DNA of 64,000 bases from Planctomyces sp. (GTDB taxonomy: Bacteria; Planctomycetota; Planctomycetia; Planctomycetales; Planctomycetaceae): assembly GCA_019636235.1 (NCBI GenBank), contig JAHBXW010000004.1, forward strand, positions 270,347 to 334,346, in the 5' to 3' direction. The translations under genes and the position numbers were made by a program. The notes under the pieces are model-generated. The model was not told the origin of the DNA, made no database searches, and was given only the letters and a program-made list of their open reading frames with translations. Positions 8,825-17,290 of the stretch are shown piece by piece; the stretch's first letter is position 1; the number at the start of each line of letters is the position of its first letter.

Positions 8825-9217
8825 GTGTGCCGAGTTTCTGGGATGCTGCTCATTAATCTGTGCACGGCTCTCGCTTGTGCATCTTCAAGTGCAGGCGAAC
8901 ACTCGTCAGCAACCACGACGTACGGCGATCAGAATCAAGCTTGGACATTTGTCGCATCGTTGTACGTTGAAAACACCACTCCGCCCCCGGGTGTGTATTC
9001 TCCCGTGACCGGCGAGCAACGGCGTTCAATGACTGCCGGTGTGCCAACCTATGATCCGGGCACCATGCAGTACAAGCACGTCCATGTAAAAACATGGACA
9101 GGGCTGACTGCCGGCCGAAAATATCGCGTCGATATCGAAGAATGGAATCCGAACGCCAATAACGGGGCCGGGGGATGGGAATGGCGTCAAACCGAGTTTT
9201 GGACGCAGCCCAATTGA
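8825..9217 (+). CDS. Small secreted hypothetical protein
   Basis: A 130-residue protein with an N-terminal signal peptide (VSGMLLINLCTALACASSSAG). The mature part is rich in Tyr, Trp, Thr and Asn, including TWTGLTAGRKYRVDIEEWNP and a C-terminal EWRQTEFWTQ, and looks beta-rich. Start GTG 8825 was chosen because AGGAG (8812-8816) lies eight bases before it. The last 43 bases overlap the start of the following DUF1559 gene in another frame, which suggests translational coupling. I do not recognise the family; the context suggests a partner of the DUF1559 protein. Confidence 0.6.
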   Translation: MCRVSGMLLINLCTALACASSSAGEHSSATTTYGDQNQAWTFVASLYVENTTPPPGVYSPVTGEQRRSMTAGVPTYDPGTMQYKHVHVKTWTGLTAGRKYRVDIEEWNPNANNGAGGWEWRQTEFWTQPN

Positions 9218-10095
9218 TCCGCGTTCCACGCGCCGGCGTCACCATTATCGAGCTCATGGTGGCGCTGGCCGTCATGGCTGGGCTGGCGGCGATTCTCATT
9301 CCGGCCGTGCAGAGCGCGCGGGGCACGTCGCGGCGACTGGCGTGTTCGGCGCGCCTCAAGGAAATTGGCGTTGCATCGCATGCGTTGCATTCGGCCATCG
9401 GCCGGTTCCCCGCAACAGGAGAAGCATATCGAGAACTCCATGAGGCCATGGGGTTTCCCCTCGACTCCAGTGGAAACCTGCCCGGTTTCGCCCCCGGCTT
9501 TCAATGTCCGGCGGATTCCTGGGCAACGGGCGGCGGCGTCTCGAAAAACTATGTCCTGAATGCTGGCACAATGACCCGGTTCGCCGACCATGTCCGAAAC
9601 GGCTATGCGCCATTGTTGAGAGAGCGGGTGGCGACCGAGATTTCCGACGGTCTTTCCACCACGGCGGCCTTCTCCGAACGGCTCGTCATCCGGTACTCAT
9701 CGTCTGCCGCCGATGTGTGGGCCGGCCCTGAAAGGCATCTGTGGTGGACCGAACCGGTCCCGGACGAAACGCGCGCGAACGATCCGATTGCCTTGCAACG
9801 TTGTGTGGAGCGCCGTACATCGCAACTGCCGTTGCGTCTGTGGCTGATCGACTCCTCGGGCAGGGGGTATGACCACCGGATCACGCCCAATCGGCCCGGC
9901 TGCTGGGTGGGCGCGTTTCCGGATGCTCAGCCCGACGATCCGCTTGTGCCGGCCAGCAGCGAACATCATGGCGGAGTGAATGTGCTGTTTGCCGATGGTC
10001 ATGTGGCCTTCATCGCCGATCAGATCGACGTCGCGGTGTGGCGGGCGCTGGGAACGATCAACGGCGGCGAGCCGGTCGAAGGGAACATGGAATGA
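9175..10095 (+). CDS. DUF1559 domain prepilin-like protein
   Basis: A 306-residue planctomycete DUF1559 protein. After a short basic leader comes a type IV prepilin-like cleavage and methylation motif, Gly followed by VTIIELMVALAVMAG with Glu at the +5 position, then a hydrophobic helix ending LIPAVQSARG. The central part carries the family word EISDGLSTTAAFSER and the C-terminal part the His...Asp-Gly signature (HHGGVNVLFADGHV), where the spacing fits H-X9-DG. It is expected to be processed by a prepilin peptidase and assembled or exported by a type II/IV-pilus-like system, such as the one at 38-44 kb. It overlaps the small secreted gene upstream and shares an ATGA overlap with the next gene, so all three look like one operon. 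Confidence 0.88.
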   Translation: MGMASNRVLDAAQLIRVPRAGVTIIELMVALAVMAGLAAILIPAVQSARGTSRRLACSARLKEIGVASHALHSAIGRFPATGEAYRELHEAMGFPLDSSGNLPGFAPGFQCPADSWATGGGVSKNYVLNAGTMTRFADHVRNGYAPLLRERVATEISDGLSTTAAFSERLVIRYSSSAADVWAGPERHLWWTEPVPDETRANDPIALQRCVERRTSQLPLRLWLIDSSGRGYDHRITPNRPGCWVGAFPDAQPDDPLVPASSEHHGGVNVLFADGHVAFIADQIDVAVWRALGTINGGEPVEGNME

Positions 10096-10814
10096 AGTTG
10101 ACCGTCGCGCCGGCGGCGATGCGCATCCTGTTCGCGGGCCTGGCGTTCGCTGCGGGGAGCGGAGGCTGCTCGAAAGCGGCGCCGCCGCGATCGATCGTGG
10201 CGACCGAGATCGTCGTAGCGGGTCGCGATGGGAAGCCTCTGGAGGCCCCGCTGGCTGGCCCCGCGAATGGGGCGTTTGACGTGGTGGCATCCTACGTCGC
10301 GGGAACTCCCCTGTCCGCCGACTTTGACGATCGCATGATCTACGAGCCCTCGCGGTGGCGCGTCCGCGGGGAGATCATCGACAAGAGTGGCGGGCAGGTC
10401 CTGCCCGATGTGATTGCGTTCAGCGAATTCTGGCAAGTCGGTAGTCGAATTGGCGAAGAGCTTCGACAACAACCGAATCTCGCGGAGCCGAAGGTCATCT
10501 GGCGATCGCCCGATCCGGCGCCGGAGGGGGACGCGCAGCGGGAGGCCTACTGGGGTCGAGTGCGCCTGCCGGCCGCCGCGGGCGAGTATTCATTCGTCAT
10601 CAAGGTCTTTCCGACGGCCGATCCTCACGCCGCCCAGGAAACGATGCCGGAGTTCGGCCCTGGCGTCACGATCTTCGAGAGCGCGCTCTCCGTCCTGACG
10701 CCCGATTCGCCGCAGGACCCGCCGCCCGATTCGATCCGACTGAGAGCCGCGGACGCCACGGACCGCACGCGATGGAAACGCGCCAGCGGGACCTCAGCGC
10801 GCCAGCAGCGTTGA
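10092..10814 (+). CDS. Putative lipoprotein paired with DUF1559 protein
   Basis: A 240-residue protein. The N-terminus (MRILFAGLAFAAGSGGCSKA) is a plausible lipoprotein signal with Cys after Gly-Gly, although the lipobox is not canonical; an Ala-rich stretch precedes it. Start ATG 10092 overlaps the stop of the DUF1559 gene by the four bases ATGA, indicating coupled translation. The mature part is a mixed beta-sandwich-like sequence with WRVRGEIIDKSGG and GEYSFVIKVFPTAD, reminiscent of an Ig-like fold, and a Pro/Arg-rich tail. No catalytic motif is visible. The same order, DUF1559 gene then small lipoprotein gene, is seen at 33083-34693. Confidence 0.65.
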   Translation: MKLTVAPAAMRILFAGLAFAAGSGGCSKAAPPRSIVATEIVVAGRDGKPLEAPLAGPANGAFDVVASYVAGTPLSADFDDRMIYEPSRWRVRGEIIDKSGGQVLPDVIAFSEFWQVGSRIGEELRQQPNLAEPKVIWRSPDPAPEGDAQREAYWGRVRLPAAAGEYSFVIKVFPTADPHAAQETMPEFGPGVTIFESALSVLTPDSPQDPPPDSIRLRAADATDRTRWKRASGTSARQQR

Positions 10815-10959
10815 ACGACGGACCGGGGCCTTGAATCGATGGGCTGGCGCGCGTTCCTCATTGACATGGCTCACACGCTGCTCGGCGAGGCGCTCACTGA
10901 GCCGCAGCACGCGATATCCTCGCGGCTCGCCCGGGCCACGCGGCCCATCCCACCCCCAC

Positions 10960-11742
10960 TCACGCCGTCGAGACGACCAGCACGAGCGCTCCCAAATAGA
11001 ACTCCTGGCGGCGCAGGCCGCCGTACCTGGCGTCCCAGGCCCCAGTCTTCAGGTCGCGGCCAAGATGTTCCTCGAAGCGAGCCACAGCAGCCGGCGCCAG
11101 AAAACTCCACGAGGAGCAGGCCAGCCGCGCGTCGGGGTCGAGCAGCAGCTCCGGACGCCCGTAATAGGCGTCGTTGAAGCCATCCGTGCAATCGAGCGGA
11201 ATCGGCACGGGCGTCGCTGACGTCGAGCCTCCCAGCCCCGCAGCCAGCGCCGCGATCGGGGGAAACCGCGAGGCCTCCGTCGCAATGATCTCGGGCGCGT
11301 ATTCGTTCAGCCAGTATTGGCTCAGCAGCAAGGGATCGCAGGTCAGGAACACGACTGGGCCGCGCGTCACGCGACGCACTTCCGACAGCCCGCGCGGCAG
11401 GTCCCGCCACTGGTGCACTGTCAGCGTGCCCATCGCGGCGTCGAAGAACCGATCGGGGAAGGGGAGGTCTTCCGCGCAGGCGTCAATCGCGGCGGAGAGT
11501 TCCGGCGGGCGTCGTGCCCGCATTTCGGCGGACGGCTCAACGGCGATGACTTCGCGGTCGGTCGGCTCGTACGAACCGGCGCCCGCGCCGATATTGAGGA
11601 CGATCCTCGCGTCGCCGAGCGCGGCGTGGACCTGCGCGGCGATCCGGGGGTCCGGAACGCGGAAGTTGCGATAGGTCCTTCCAATGACGGCGTAGTCCAC
11701 GTCTCCGGCGCTCTGTTCCGCCGGGGATCGGTGAGAATTCAT
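10960..11742 (-). CDS. Class I SAM-dependent methyltransferase
   Basis: A 260-residue methyltransferase. The SAM-binding motif is VLNIGAGAGSYEP, followed by the acidic strand IAVEPS and post-II region LPFPDRFFDAAMG with TVHQW, typical of Methyltransf_11. ATG 11742 is preceded by AGGAG at seven bases; the open frame upstream was judged non-coding. The C-terminal half is family-variable, so the acceptor is unknown. It is convergent with the DUF1559/lipoprotein operon and separated from ruvC by a 350-base gap. Confidence 0.8.
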   Translation of the reverse strand: MNSHRSPAEQSAGDVDYAVIGRTYRNFRVPDPRIAAQVHAALGDARIVLNIGAGAGSYEPTDREVIAVEPSAEMRARRPPELSAAIDACAEDLPFPDRFFDAAMGTLTVHQWRDLPRGLSEVRRVTRGPVVFLTCDPLLLSQYWLNEYAPEIIATEASRFPPIAALAAGLGGSTSATPVPIPLDCTDGFNDAYYGRPELLLDPDARLACSSWSFLAPAAVARFEEHLGRDLKTGAWDARYGGLRRQEFYLGALVLVVSTA

Positions 11743-12092
11743 CGTTCGCTCCTGATCGTCATGACCCAGCGACCAATGCCGCGCATGCGCCGAGTGCGGG
11801 CGAACCGACGCCCCCGGGGTCTCGCGGCCCGAGCTGGCCAGGCGCGGCTGGACAACGCCGCCCGCAATCGATGCAGAATCATCACCGCCAGTACGCGGAT
11901 GTCCGAGCCGCTGTTGGACAGTTTTCCGACGCGCCCGGTTCGGCGGCATACAGAGCAGGTTTCCGCATGTCCTCAACGCCTCCGATGCCGGCCTCTCCCG
12001 TTGTGCCCGGGCGCCGCCCGGGCCTGAAACACGGCTCGGCAGAGCCGTGGCATCGTGGCACCCAGCAGTGCCGTGGCGCGCAGGATTCCCCG
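11743..12092. other. Gene-free spacer upstream of methyltransferase and downstream of ruvC
   Basis: No convincing gene is seen in these 350 bases. It should hold the promoter of the methyltransferase gene on the minus strand and, at its right end, two strong hairpins described separately at 12005-12049. Open frames here are overprinted GC-rich noise without recognisable protein features. Confidence 0.5.
12005..12049. terminator. Tandem hairpins downstream of ruvC (terminator-like or repeat element)
   Basis: Two adjacent inverted repeats lie 44 bases after the ruvC stop. One is CACGGCTC/GAGCCGTG (12030-12037 and 12042-12049, loop GGCA). The other is two copies of the self-complementary GCCCGGGC (12005-12012 and 12016-12023). 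Neither is followed by a T-run on the minus strand, so this could be a factor-dependent end of transcription or a dispersed repeat rather than a classical intrinsic terminator. Confidence 0.5.
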
Positions 12093-12635
12093 TCAGGAAG
12101 CGACGGCCGCCAGGCGCCGCGAGTGGAAATGGCAGAGCGCGATCGCGCAGGCGTCCGACACGTCGTTCGGCTCGGGAACCGTCGTCAGCCCCAGCTCCCG
12201 CGTCACGGCCCCCTGCACCTGCTCCTTCGAGGCCCGCCCGCTGCCCGTCAACAGCCGCTTCACCTGCGTCGGCGAGTAATGCACGATCGGCACGCTGGCC
12301 TGAGCCGCGGCGAGCAGGATGGCCCCCCGGGCGTGCGCCATCAGGATGGCCGTCTTCACGTGCTGGGCGTGCGAGAAGAGCTGCTCGATGGCCATGGCAT
12401 CGGGCTGGAACTCTTCGACGACCTCGCGCAGGCCCTGTCCGATTTCGAGGACGCGTTCCGCGAGGGTTCGGCCGCGGGTGGAGCGGATCAGGCCCCCTTC
12501 CCGAAGCCGCGGTCCGCGGGCGGAACGCACAATGATGGCGTAACCCGTGCGGTTCAGGCCGGGGTCGACCCCCAGCGAAACCGCGGGGGGCGCCGCGTCG
12601 AACGTATTGCCCAGCGCGAATCCCATGCGTGGCAT
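12093..12635 (-). CDS. ruvC: Crossover junction endodeoxyribonuclease RuvC
   Basis: A 180-residue Holliday-junction resolvase, which cuts four-way junctions made during homologous recombination together with RuvAB. The RNase H-like fold and acidic active site are clear: Asp24 in GVDPGLNRTG, Glu84 in AMAIEQLF, and Asp158 and Asp161 in PNDVSDACAIALCH. The length is normal for RuvC, with about 17 extra N-terminal residues. ATG 12635 was chosen because GGGAGG precedes it at about seven bases. ruvA and ruvB are not adjacent. The gene is divergent from the large PVC-type dehydrogenase gene. Confidence 0.95.
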   Translation of the reverse strand: MPRMGFALGNTFDAAPPAVSLGVDPGLNRTGYAIIVRSARGPRLREGGLIRSTRGRTLAERVLEIGQGLREVVEEFQPDAMAIEQLFSHAQHVKTAILMAHARGAILLAAAQASVPIVHYSPTQVKRLLTGSGRASKEQVQGAVTRELGLTTVPEPNDVSDACAIALCHFHSRRLAAVAS

Positions 12636-12795
12636 TCCTTCACCTCCCTTGTCGGATGCCGGACGCTGGAAAATTACCCGACTTGCCCCGCCGGGACAAT
12701 TTGGTTCCATGACGCTCGTTTGATGCGTGCCGGTGTCCTATCTTCAACCGGTCGCCGGTCGGTCCGGCCCGATTCCAGCCCGTGAGGGACGTCGC

Positions 12796-15700
12796 ATGCG
12801 GTGGTTCTGTCTTCCGGCCGGTCTGCTTCTGGCGCTCGCGGCGCCGGCCTTCGCCCAGCGTGAACTCAAGGACATTCCTTCGCCGGACCCCGAACTCGAA
12901 CGGCAGACGTTCGTCGTCCCCGAAGGCTTCGAGGTCAACCTGTTCGCCGGCGATCCGCAGATCGCCAAGCCGATTCAGATCAACTTCGACGCCGACGGCC
13001 GGCTGTGGATCGCCTCGTCGTCGATCTATCCCCAGGTCGAACCGGGACAGGCGGCGAACGACAAGATTCTGGTCCTCGAGGACACGGACGGCGACGGCGT
13101 CGCCGACTCGACAACCGTCTTCGCCGATCAGTTGCTGATTCCCAGCGCCGTCGTCCCGGGCGATGGCGGGGCCTACGTCGGCGCCAGCACGGACCTGTTC
13201 TTTTACCGGGACGTGGACGGCGACGGCCGCGCCGATGAGAAGCGGTTCGTCCTGTCCGGGTTCGGCACCGAGGACACGCACCACACCATCCACACTCTGC
13301 GCTGGGGGCCGGAACAGCTCCTGTATTTCAAGCAGTCGATCTACATCCACAGCCACCTGGAGACTCCCTGGGGGGTGAAGCGGCTGAATGCCGGCGGCAC
13401 GTGGCAGTTCCGTCCCGAGAACCTGAAGCTGGAAGTTTTCGACCGGGGCCTGGTGAACTCCTGGGGCATGGCCTGGGACGATTACGGGGCGACGTTCGCC
13501 ACCGACGGCGCGGGGGGCGAGGGCATCAACTACATCGTGCCGGGCGCGTCCTACTTCACCGCGCAGGGAGCGGACCGGATCCTCAGCGGACTCAACCCGG
13601 GCAGCCCCAAGCATTGCAGCCTGGAAGTCGTCGGCGGACCCGGCCTGCCCGAGGACTGGCAGGGCAGCCTGATCACCAACGATTTCCGCGGGCACCGCGT
13701 TTGCCGGTTTGTCCTCCGCGAAGTCGGTTCGGGGTTCCTGTCGCAGGAGCAGCAGGAAGTCATCAAGTCGAATCACGTCGCCTTCCGGCCGGTCGACGTC
13801 AAGCAGGGGCCCGACGGCGCGCTGTACATCGCCGACTGGTACAACCCGATCATCCAGCATGGCGAGGTCGACTTCCGCGATCCGCGTCGCGATCACGTGC
13901 ATGGCCGCATCTGGCGGGTGTCGTGGAAGGGTGGCCAGGCCGATCCTTCGCGGAAACCGGAAACCCGGCTGGCCGAGCGCTCGACGGGCGAACTGCTGGG
14001 GATGCTGACGTCCCGGGACCGCTTCGCGCGGCAGAGCGCAAAGCGCGTGCTGAAGGAGCGCGGGGCGGAGCAGGTGCTGGCGGAACTCGGCCGCTGGGCG
14101 GGAAGCCTGGACAGCGCGGATCCTTTGTACCCGCTGTGGCGGCTGGAGGCGCTGTGGATGCACCAGGCGTTCGACGTGCCGAACTGGGAGCTGCTGGAGT
14201 CGATCGTCCGCTGCGACGACCACCGGGCGCGTGCCGGCGCGGTGCGTGTTCTGGGCGACTGGCTGGACCGCGCGGAGACGGACATTCAGGACCCGGCAGC
14301 CTTCACCGGCGCGGCTTCCGCGAGTGCCGCCGGGCGGGCGAATCCCGCGGAGCTGCTGGAGATCGCGATCGCGGATCCGCATCCCCGCGTGCGGCTGGAG
14401 GCCGTGCGCGTGCTGGGTCGGGTGGAGCATCCGCGGGCCATTGAGGCGGCGACGCGCGTGCTCGAGCAGGACATGGACGAGTTTCTGGATTATGCCCTGT
14501 GGCTGACGTCGCGGGAGCTGCAGCCCATCTGGCAGCCGGCGCTCAGCGAGGGCCGGATCGACTTTGGCGGCAACGCCCGGCGGCTGGCGTTTGCCTGCAA
14601 GGCGGCCGGATCGCAGGCGGCCGTGCCGAGTCTGATCGCGCTGTTGACGGCGGGGCAGGTGGAGGCGTCGGATCTCCGGGGCGTCTTGGACGTCATTGGG
14701 GAGTTTGGTTCGCCCGCCGATCTGCGCACGCTGCTGGAATCGGCGGCCGAGCCCTCGGCGAATCCGGAGTATGCGGCGGATGTTGAGCGGGCGTTGCTGG
14801 CGGCGCATCGTCGCCGGCAGGCCGTGCCGGAGACTCCGGCGAACGCGCTCGGGTTTCTGATCGCGGCGGAATCGCCCGCGATTCGCGGACGGGCTGCGGA
14901 ACTCGCGGGACGCTACGGAGTGACGACGTTGCTGCCGGTCGTCCTGGAGCTGGCGAAATACGAGGATGAGACGATTTCCAGCGGCGCCATCGCCGGGCTG
15001 GAGGCCTACAACGACGAGGAAGCCTTCGCAGCGCTGGAGCAGTTGGCGGAAACGCCGACCGGCTGGGCGTCCGCGACGATCGCGCTATTGGCGCAGCGTC
15101 CGGATCAGGCGACGGCCGCCTTCCTGCGGCGATTGGGCGCGGACGACGAACTCGCGGCCGGGTCCGCCGGCGCCGCCGCGCTGACCCGCGTCACCCAGGC
15201 CTTCCTGCAGCGGAAAGACGGGCCGCAGCAACTGGCCGCGGCGCTGTCCGGTCAATCGATCAGCGCCGACCGCGCCAAGGCGGCGCTGCGCGTCGTCGCC
15301 TCGTCGGGACAGGCGCAGGACGAATTGACGGCAGCCATCCGCGCGGCAGCCCAGCTCGACGATCAACCGCAGAAGCTGACTGAAGACCAGGTTCGGCAAC
15401 TGCTGGCGGACGTCAGCGAGCATGGCGACGCCGCGCGGGGCGAGGATGTGTTTCGCCGCGAGGAGCTGACCTGCTTCAAGTGCCACGCGATCGGCGACTC
15501 CGGCGGCATCGTCGGGCCGAACCTGGTCAGCCTCGGAGCGTCGGCCCAGCCGGATTACATCCTGGAATCGCTGGTCGAGCCGAACGCGAAAGTCAAAGAG
15601 AACTATCACACGGTCATCGTCGCGACGACGGACGGCGAGATCATCACGGGCATCAAGGTCCGGGAGACCGGCCAGAGCCTGATCGTGCGGGACGCGGAGG

Positions 15701-16314
15701 ATCGGGAACTGTCGGTGCCGCTGGACCAGATCGAGGAGCAGAGCCCCGGGGCGTCGATCATGCCGGCCGGGCTGGTCGAAAAGCTCACGCAGCAGGAGCT
15801 GGTCGACCTGGTCGCGTTTCTGTCGTCGCTGGGGCGGGCGCCGGAGTTCAGCATCGGCCAGTCGCAGATCGCGCGGCGCTGGGAGGTGCTGGGGGCGACG
15901 TCCGAGGCGGCGCATCAGTTCCATCGGCTGGGCCTGCAGGAGGCGACTCGGGACAACGGCGCGTTCCAGTGGACGCGGGCCTACAGCCGGGTCAACGGGG
16001 AGCTGCCCGTCGCGCCGTTGCCGGACATGCGGATGCTGGGGCAGTCGCGCGGCGATCGAGGCTTGAGCTTCGTGCGCTGCGAACTGGAGGCCGCGGCCGA
16101 CGGGGCGGCGATGCTGTCGCTGGAATGTCCGGACGACACGCGGATGTGGCTGAACGGCGAACCGCTCGAGCCGGGGGCCAGCCTCCCGGTGACGCTGACC
16201 GCAGGGACGCATCGGATCACGCTGGCGATCAACCAGTTGTCCGAGGCCCGGCCGCTGCGGCTGTCGATCGTCGATCCGGGAACGGCGGCGGCGCGGTTCG
16301 TGGGAGGGAAGTGA
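12796..16314 (+). CDS. PVC-type heme-binding membrane-bound dehydrogenase with cytochrome c domain
   Basis: A 1,172-residue exported protein. Residues 1-20 form a signal peptide (LLLALAAPAFAQ). Residues ~30-400 resemble the PVC membrane-bound dehydrogenase beta-propeller domain (FVVPEGFEVNLFAGDPQ, VLEDTDGDGVADS, GPDGALYIADWYNP). Residues ~410-870 are alpha-helical HEAT-like repeats, with units such as HPRVRLEAVRVLGRV. Near residue 893 is the heme attachment motif CFKCH, followed by GIVGPNL and the axial-methionine segment SIMPAGLVEKLTQQELVDLVAFL of the heme-binding region. The C-terminal ~130 residues form a small beta domain. ATG 12796 is preceded by GAGGGA. It likely oxidises a sugar or related compound in the periplasm; the substrate is unknown. 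It precedes a Tat-exported isomerase gene by 76 bases. Confidence 0.92.
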   Translation: MRWFCLPAGLLLALAAPAFAQRELKDIPSPDPELERQTFVVPEGFEVNLFAGDPQIAKPIQINFDADGRLWIASSSIYPQVEPGQAANDKILVLEDTDGDGVADSTTVFADQLLIPSAVVPGDGGAYVGASTDLFFYRDVDGDGRADEKRFVLSGFGTEDTHHTIHTLRWGPEQLLYFKQSIYIHSHLETPWGVKRLNAGGTWQFRPENLKLEVFDRGLVNSWGMAWDDYGATFATDGAGGEGINYIVPGASYFTAQGADRILSGLNPGSPKHCSLEVVGGPGLPEDWQGSLITNDFRGHRVCRFVLREVGSGFLSQEQQEVIKSNHVAFRPVDVKQGPDGALYIADWYNPIIQHGEVDFRDPRRDHVHGRIWRVSWKGGQADPSRKPETRLAERSTGELLGMLTSRDRFARQSAKRVLKERGAEQVLAELGRWAGSLDSADPLYPLWRLEALWMHQAFDVPNWELLESIVRCDDHRARAGAVRVLGDWLDRAETDIQDPAAFTGAASASAAGRANPAELLEIAIADPHPRVRLEAVRVLGRVEHPRAIEAATRVLEQDMDEFLDYALWLTSRELQPIWQPALSEGRIDFGGNARRLAFACKAAGSQAAVPSLIALLTAGQVEASDLRGVLDVIGEFGSPADLRTLLESAAEPSANPEYAADVERALLAAHRRRQAVPETPANALGFLIAAESPAIRGRAAELAGRYGVTTLLPVVLELAKYEDETISSGAIAGLEAYNDEEAFAALEQLAETPTGWASATIALLAQRPDQATAAFLRRLGADDELAAGSAGAAALTRVTQAFLQRKDGPQQLAAALSGQSISADRAKAALRVVASSGQAQDELTAAIRAAAQLDDQPQKLTEDQVRQLLADVSEHGDAARGEDVFRREELTCFKCHAIGDSGGIVGPNLVSLGASAQPDYILESLVEPNAKVKENYHTVIVATTDGEIITGIKVRETGQSLIVRDAEDRELSVPLDQIEEQSPGASIMPAGLVEKLTQQELVDLVAFLSSLGRAPEFSIGQSQIARRWEVLGATSEAAHQFHRLGLQEATRDNGAFQWTRAYSRVNGELPVAPLPDMRMLGQSRGDRGLSFVRCELEAAADGAAMLSLECPDDTRMWLNGEPLEPGASLPVTLTAGTHRITLAINQLSEARPLRLSIVDPGTAAARFVGGK

Positions 16315-16390
16315 GCGGACGGTCGCCGCGTCCATCGCCGGGCGCAGCGCGAATCCGCTGCGGTCGCGGGCCTTAACGGGGAGAGTTCCC

Positions 16391-17278
16391 ATGTCGGCGT
16401 CCGGTCAGGGCATGTCGCGGAGACTTTGGATGCAGTCAGCCGCCGCAGGGGGCGCCGCCGTCCTGTCGCGGACCGCGGCCGCGGAGGACCCCATTCCCCG
16501 CAACGGCCGCATCCGCCAGTCGCTGGTCCACTGGTGCTATGAACCGCACTGGCCCGACATCCGCGAGCTGTGCCGCGTCGCCGCCCGCCTGGGCGTCCGC
16601 AGCATTGAACTCGGAGATCCGAAGCACTGGCCGACGATGAAGGAATTCGGGCTGACGTCGGCCATCGCCGGCAGCCACGGCTTCACCACGGGCTTCAACA
16701 ATCCCGGTCAGTGGGACGAGTGCATCGCGAAGATCCGCGCCAGCATCGACCGCTGCGTGGAGTTCGGGGTGGAGCGAGTGATCACGTTCACCGGCATGGC
16801 GAACGGCATTTCCAAAGAGGACGGAGCGGACAACTGCGTCGCCGGGCTGAAGCAGGTCGCCGGATACGCGGAACAGCAGGGCGTCACGCTGTGCCTGGAA
16901 ATGCTCAACTCCCGGGACGACACGCACCCCATGAAGGGGCATCCGGGCTATCAGGGAGATCACACGGACTACTGCGTGGACATTCTGCGGCGGGTGGGTT
17001 CGCCGCGCTGCAAGCTGCTGTTCGACATCTACCATGTCCAGATCATGGACGGCGACGTCATCCGGCGGATTCGCGAGCATCACGAATACATCGGGCACGT
17101 CCACACCGCGGGGAACCCGGGGCGCGGAGAACTCGACGACCGGCAGGAGATCAACTATCCGGCCGTCATGCATGCGCTGCTGGAGGTCGGGTACGACGGC
17201 TATGTGGCGCAGGAGTTCCTGCCGACTCGTGATCCCCTGGCCGGACTCGAACAGGCCGTGGCGCTGTGCGATGTGTGA
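16391..17278 (+). CDS. Tat-exported sugar phosphate isomerase/epimerase family (hydroxypyruvate isomerase-like)
   Basis: A 295-residue TIM-barrel protein of the xylose isomerase-like/AP endonuclease 2 family, closest in pattern to hydroxypyruvate isomerase. The N-terminus (MSRRLWMQSAAAGGAAVL) is a twin-arginine signal. Expected metal ligands are present: Glu170 in LCLEMLN, Asp212 in LLFDIYHVQ and Glu275 in VAQEFLP, with His residues nearby (IGHVHTAGNPGR). Export of such enzymes is common in planctomycetes and differs from the cytoplasmic E. coli protein. It lies 76 bases after the heme-binding dehydrogenase gene, so the two may act on the same sugar or hydroxyacid pathway. The exact substrate is not known. 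Confidence 0.85.
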   Translation: MSASGQGMSRRLWMQSAAAGGAAVLSRTAAAEDPIPRNGRIRQSLVHWCYEPHWPDIRELCRVAARLGVRSIELGDPKHWPTMKEFGLTSAIAGSHGFTTGFNNPGQWDECIAKIRASIDRCVEFGVERVITFTGMANGISKEDGADNCVAGLKQVAGYAEQQGVTLCLEMLNSRDDTHPMKGHPGYQGDHTDYCVDILRRVGSPRCKLLFDIYHVQIMDGDVIRRIREHHEYIGHVHTAGNPGRGELDDRQEINYPAVMHALLEVGYDGYVAQEFLPTRDPLAGLEQAVALCDV

Positions 17279-17290
17279 GCGGATCGTGCC

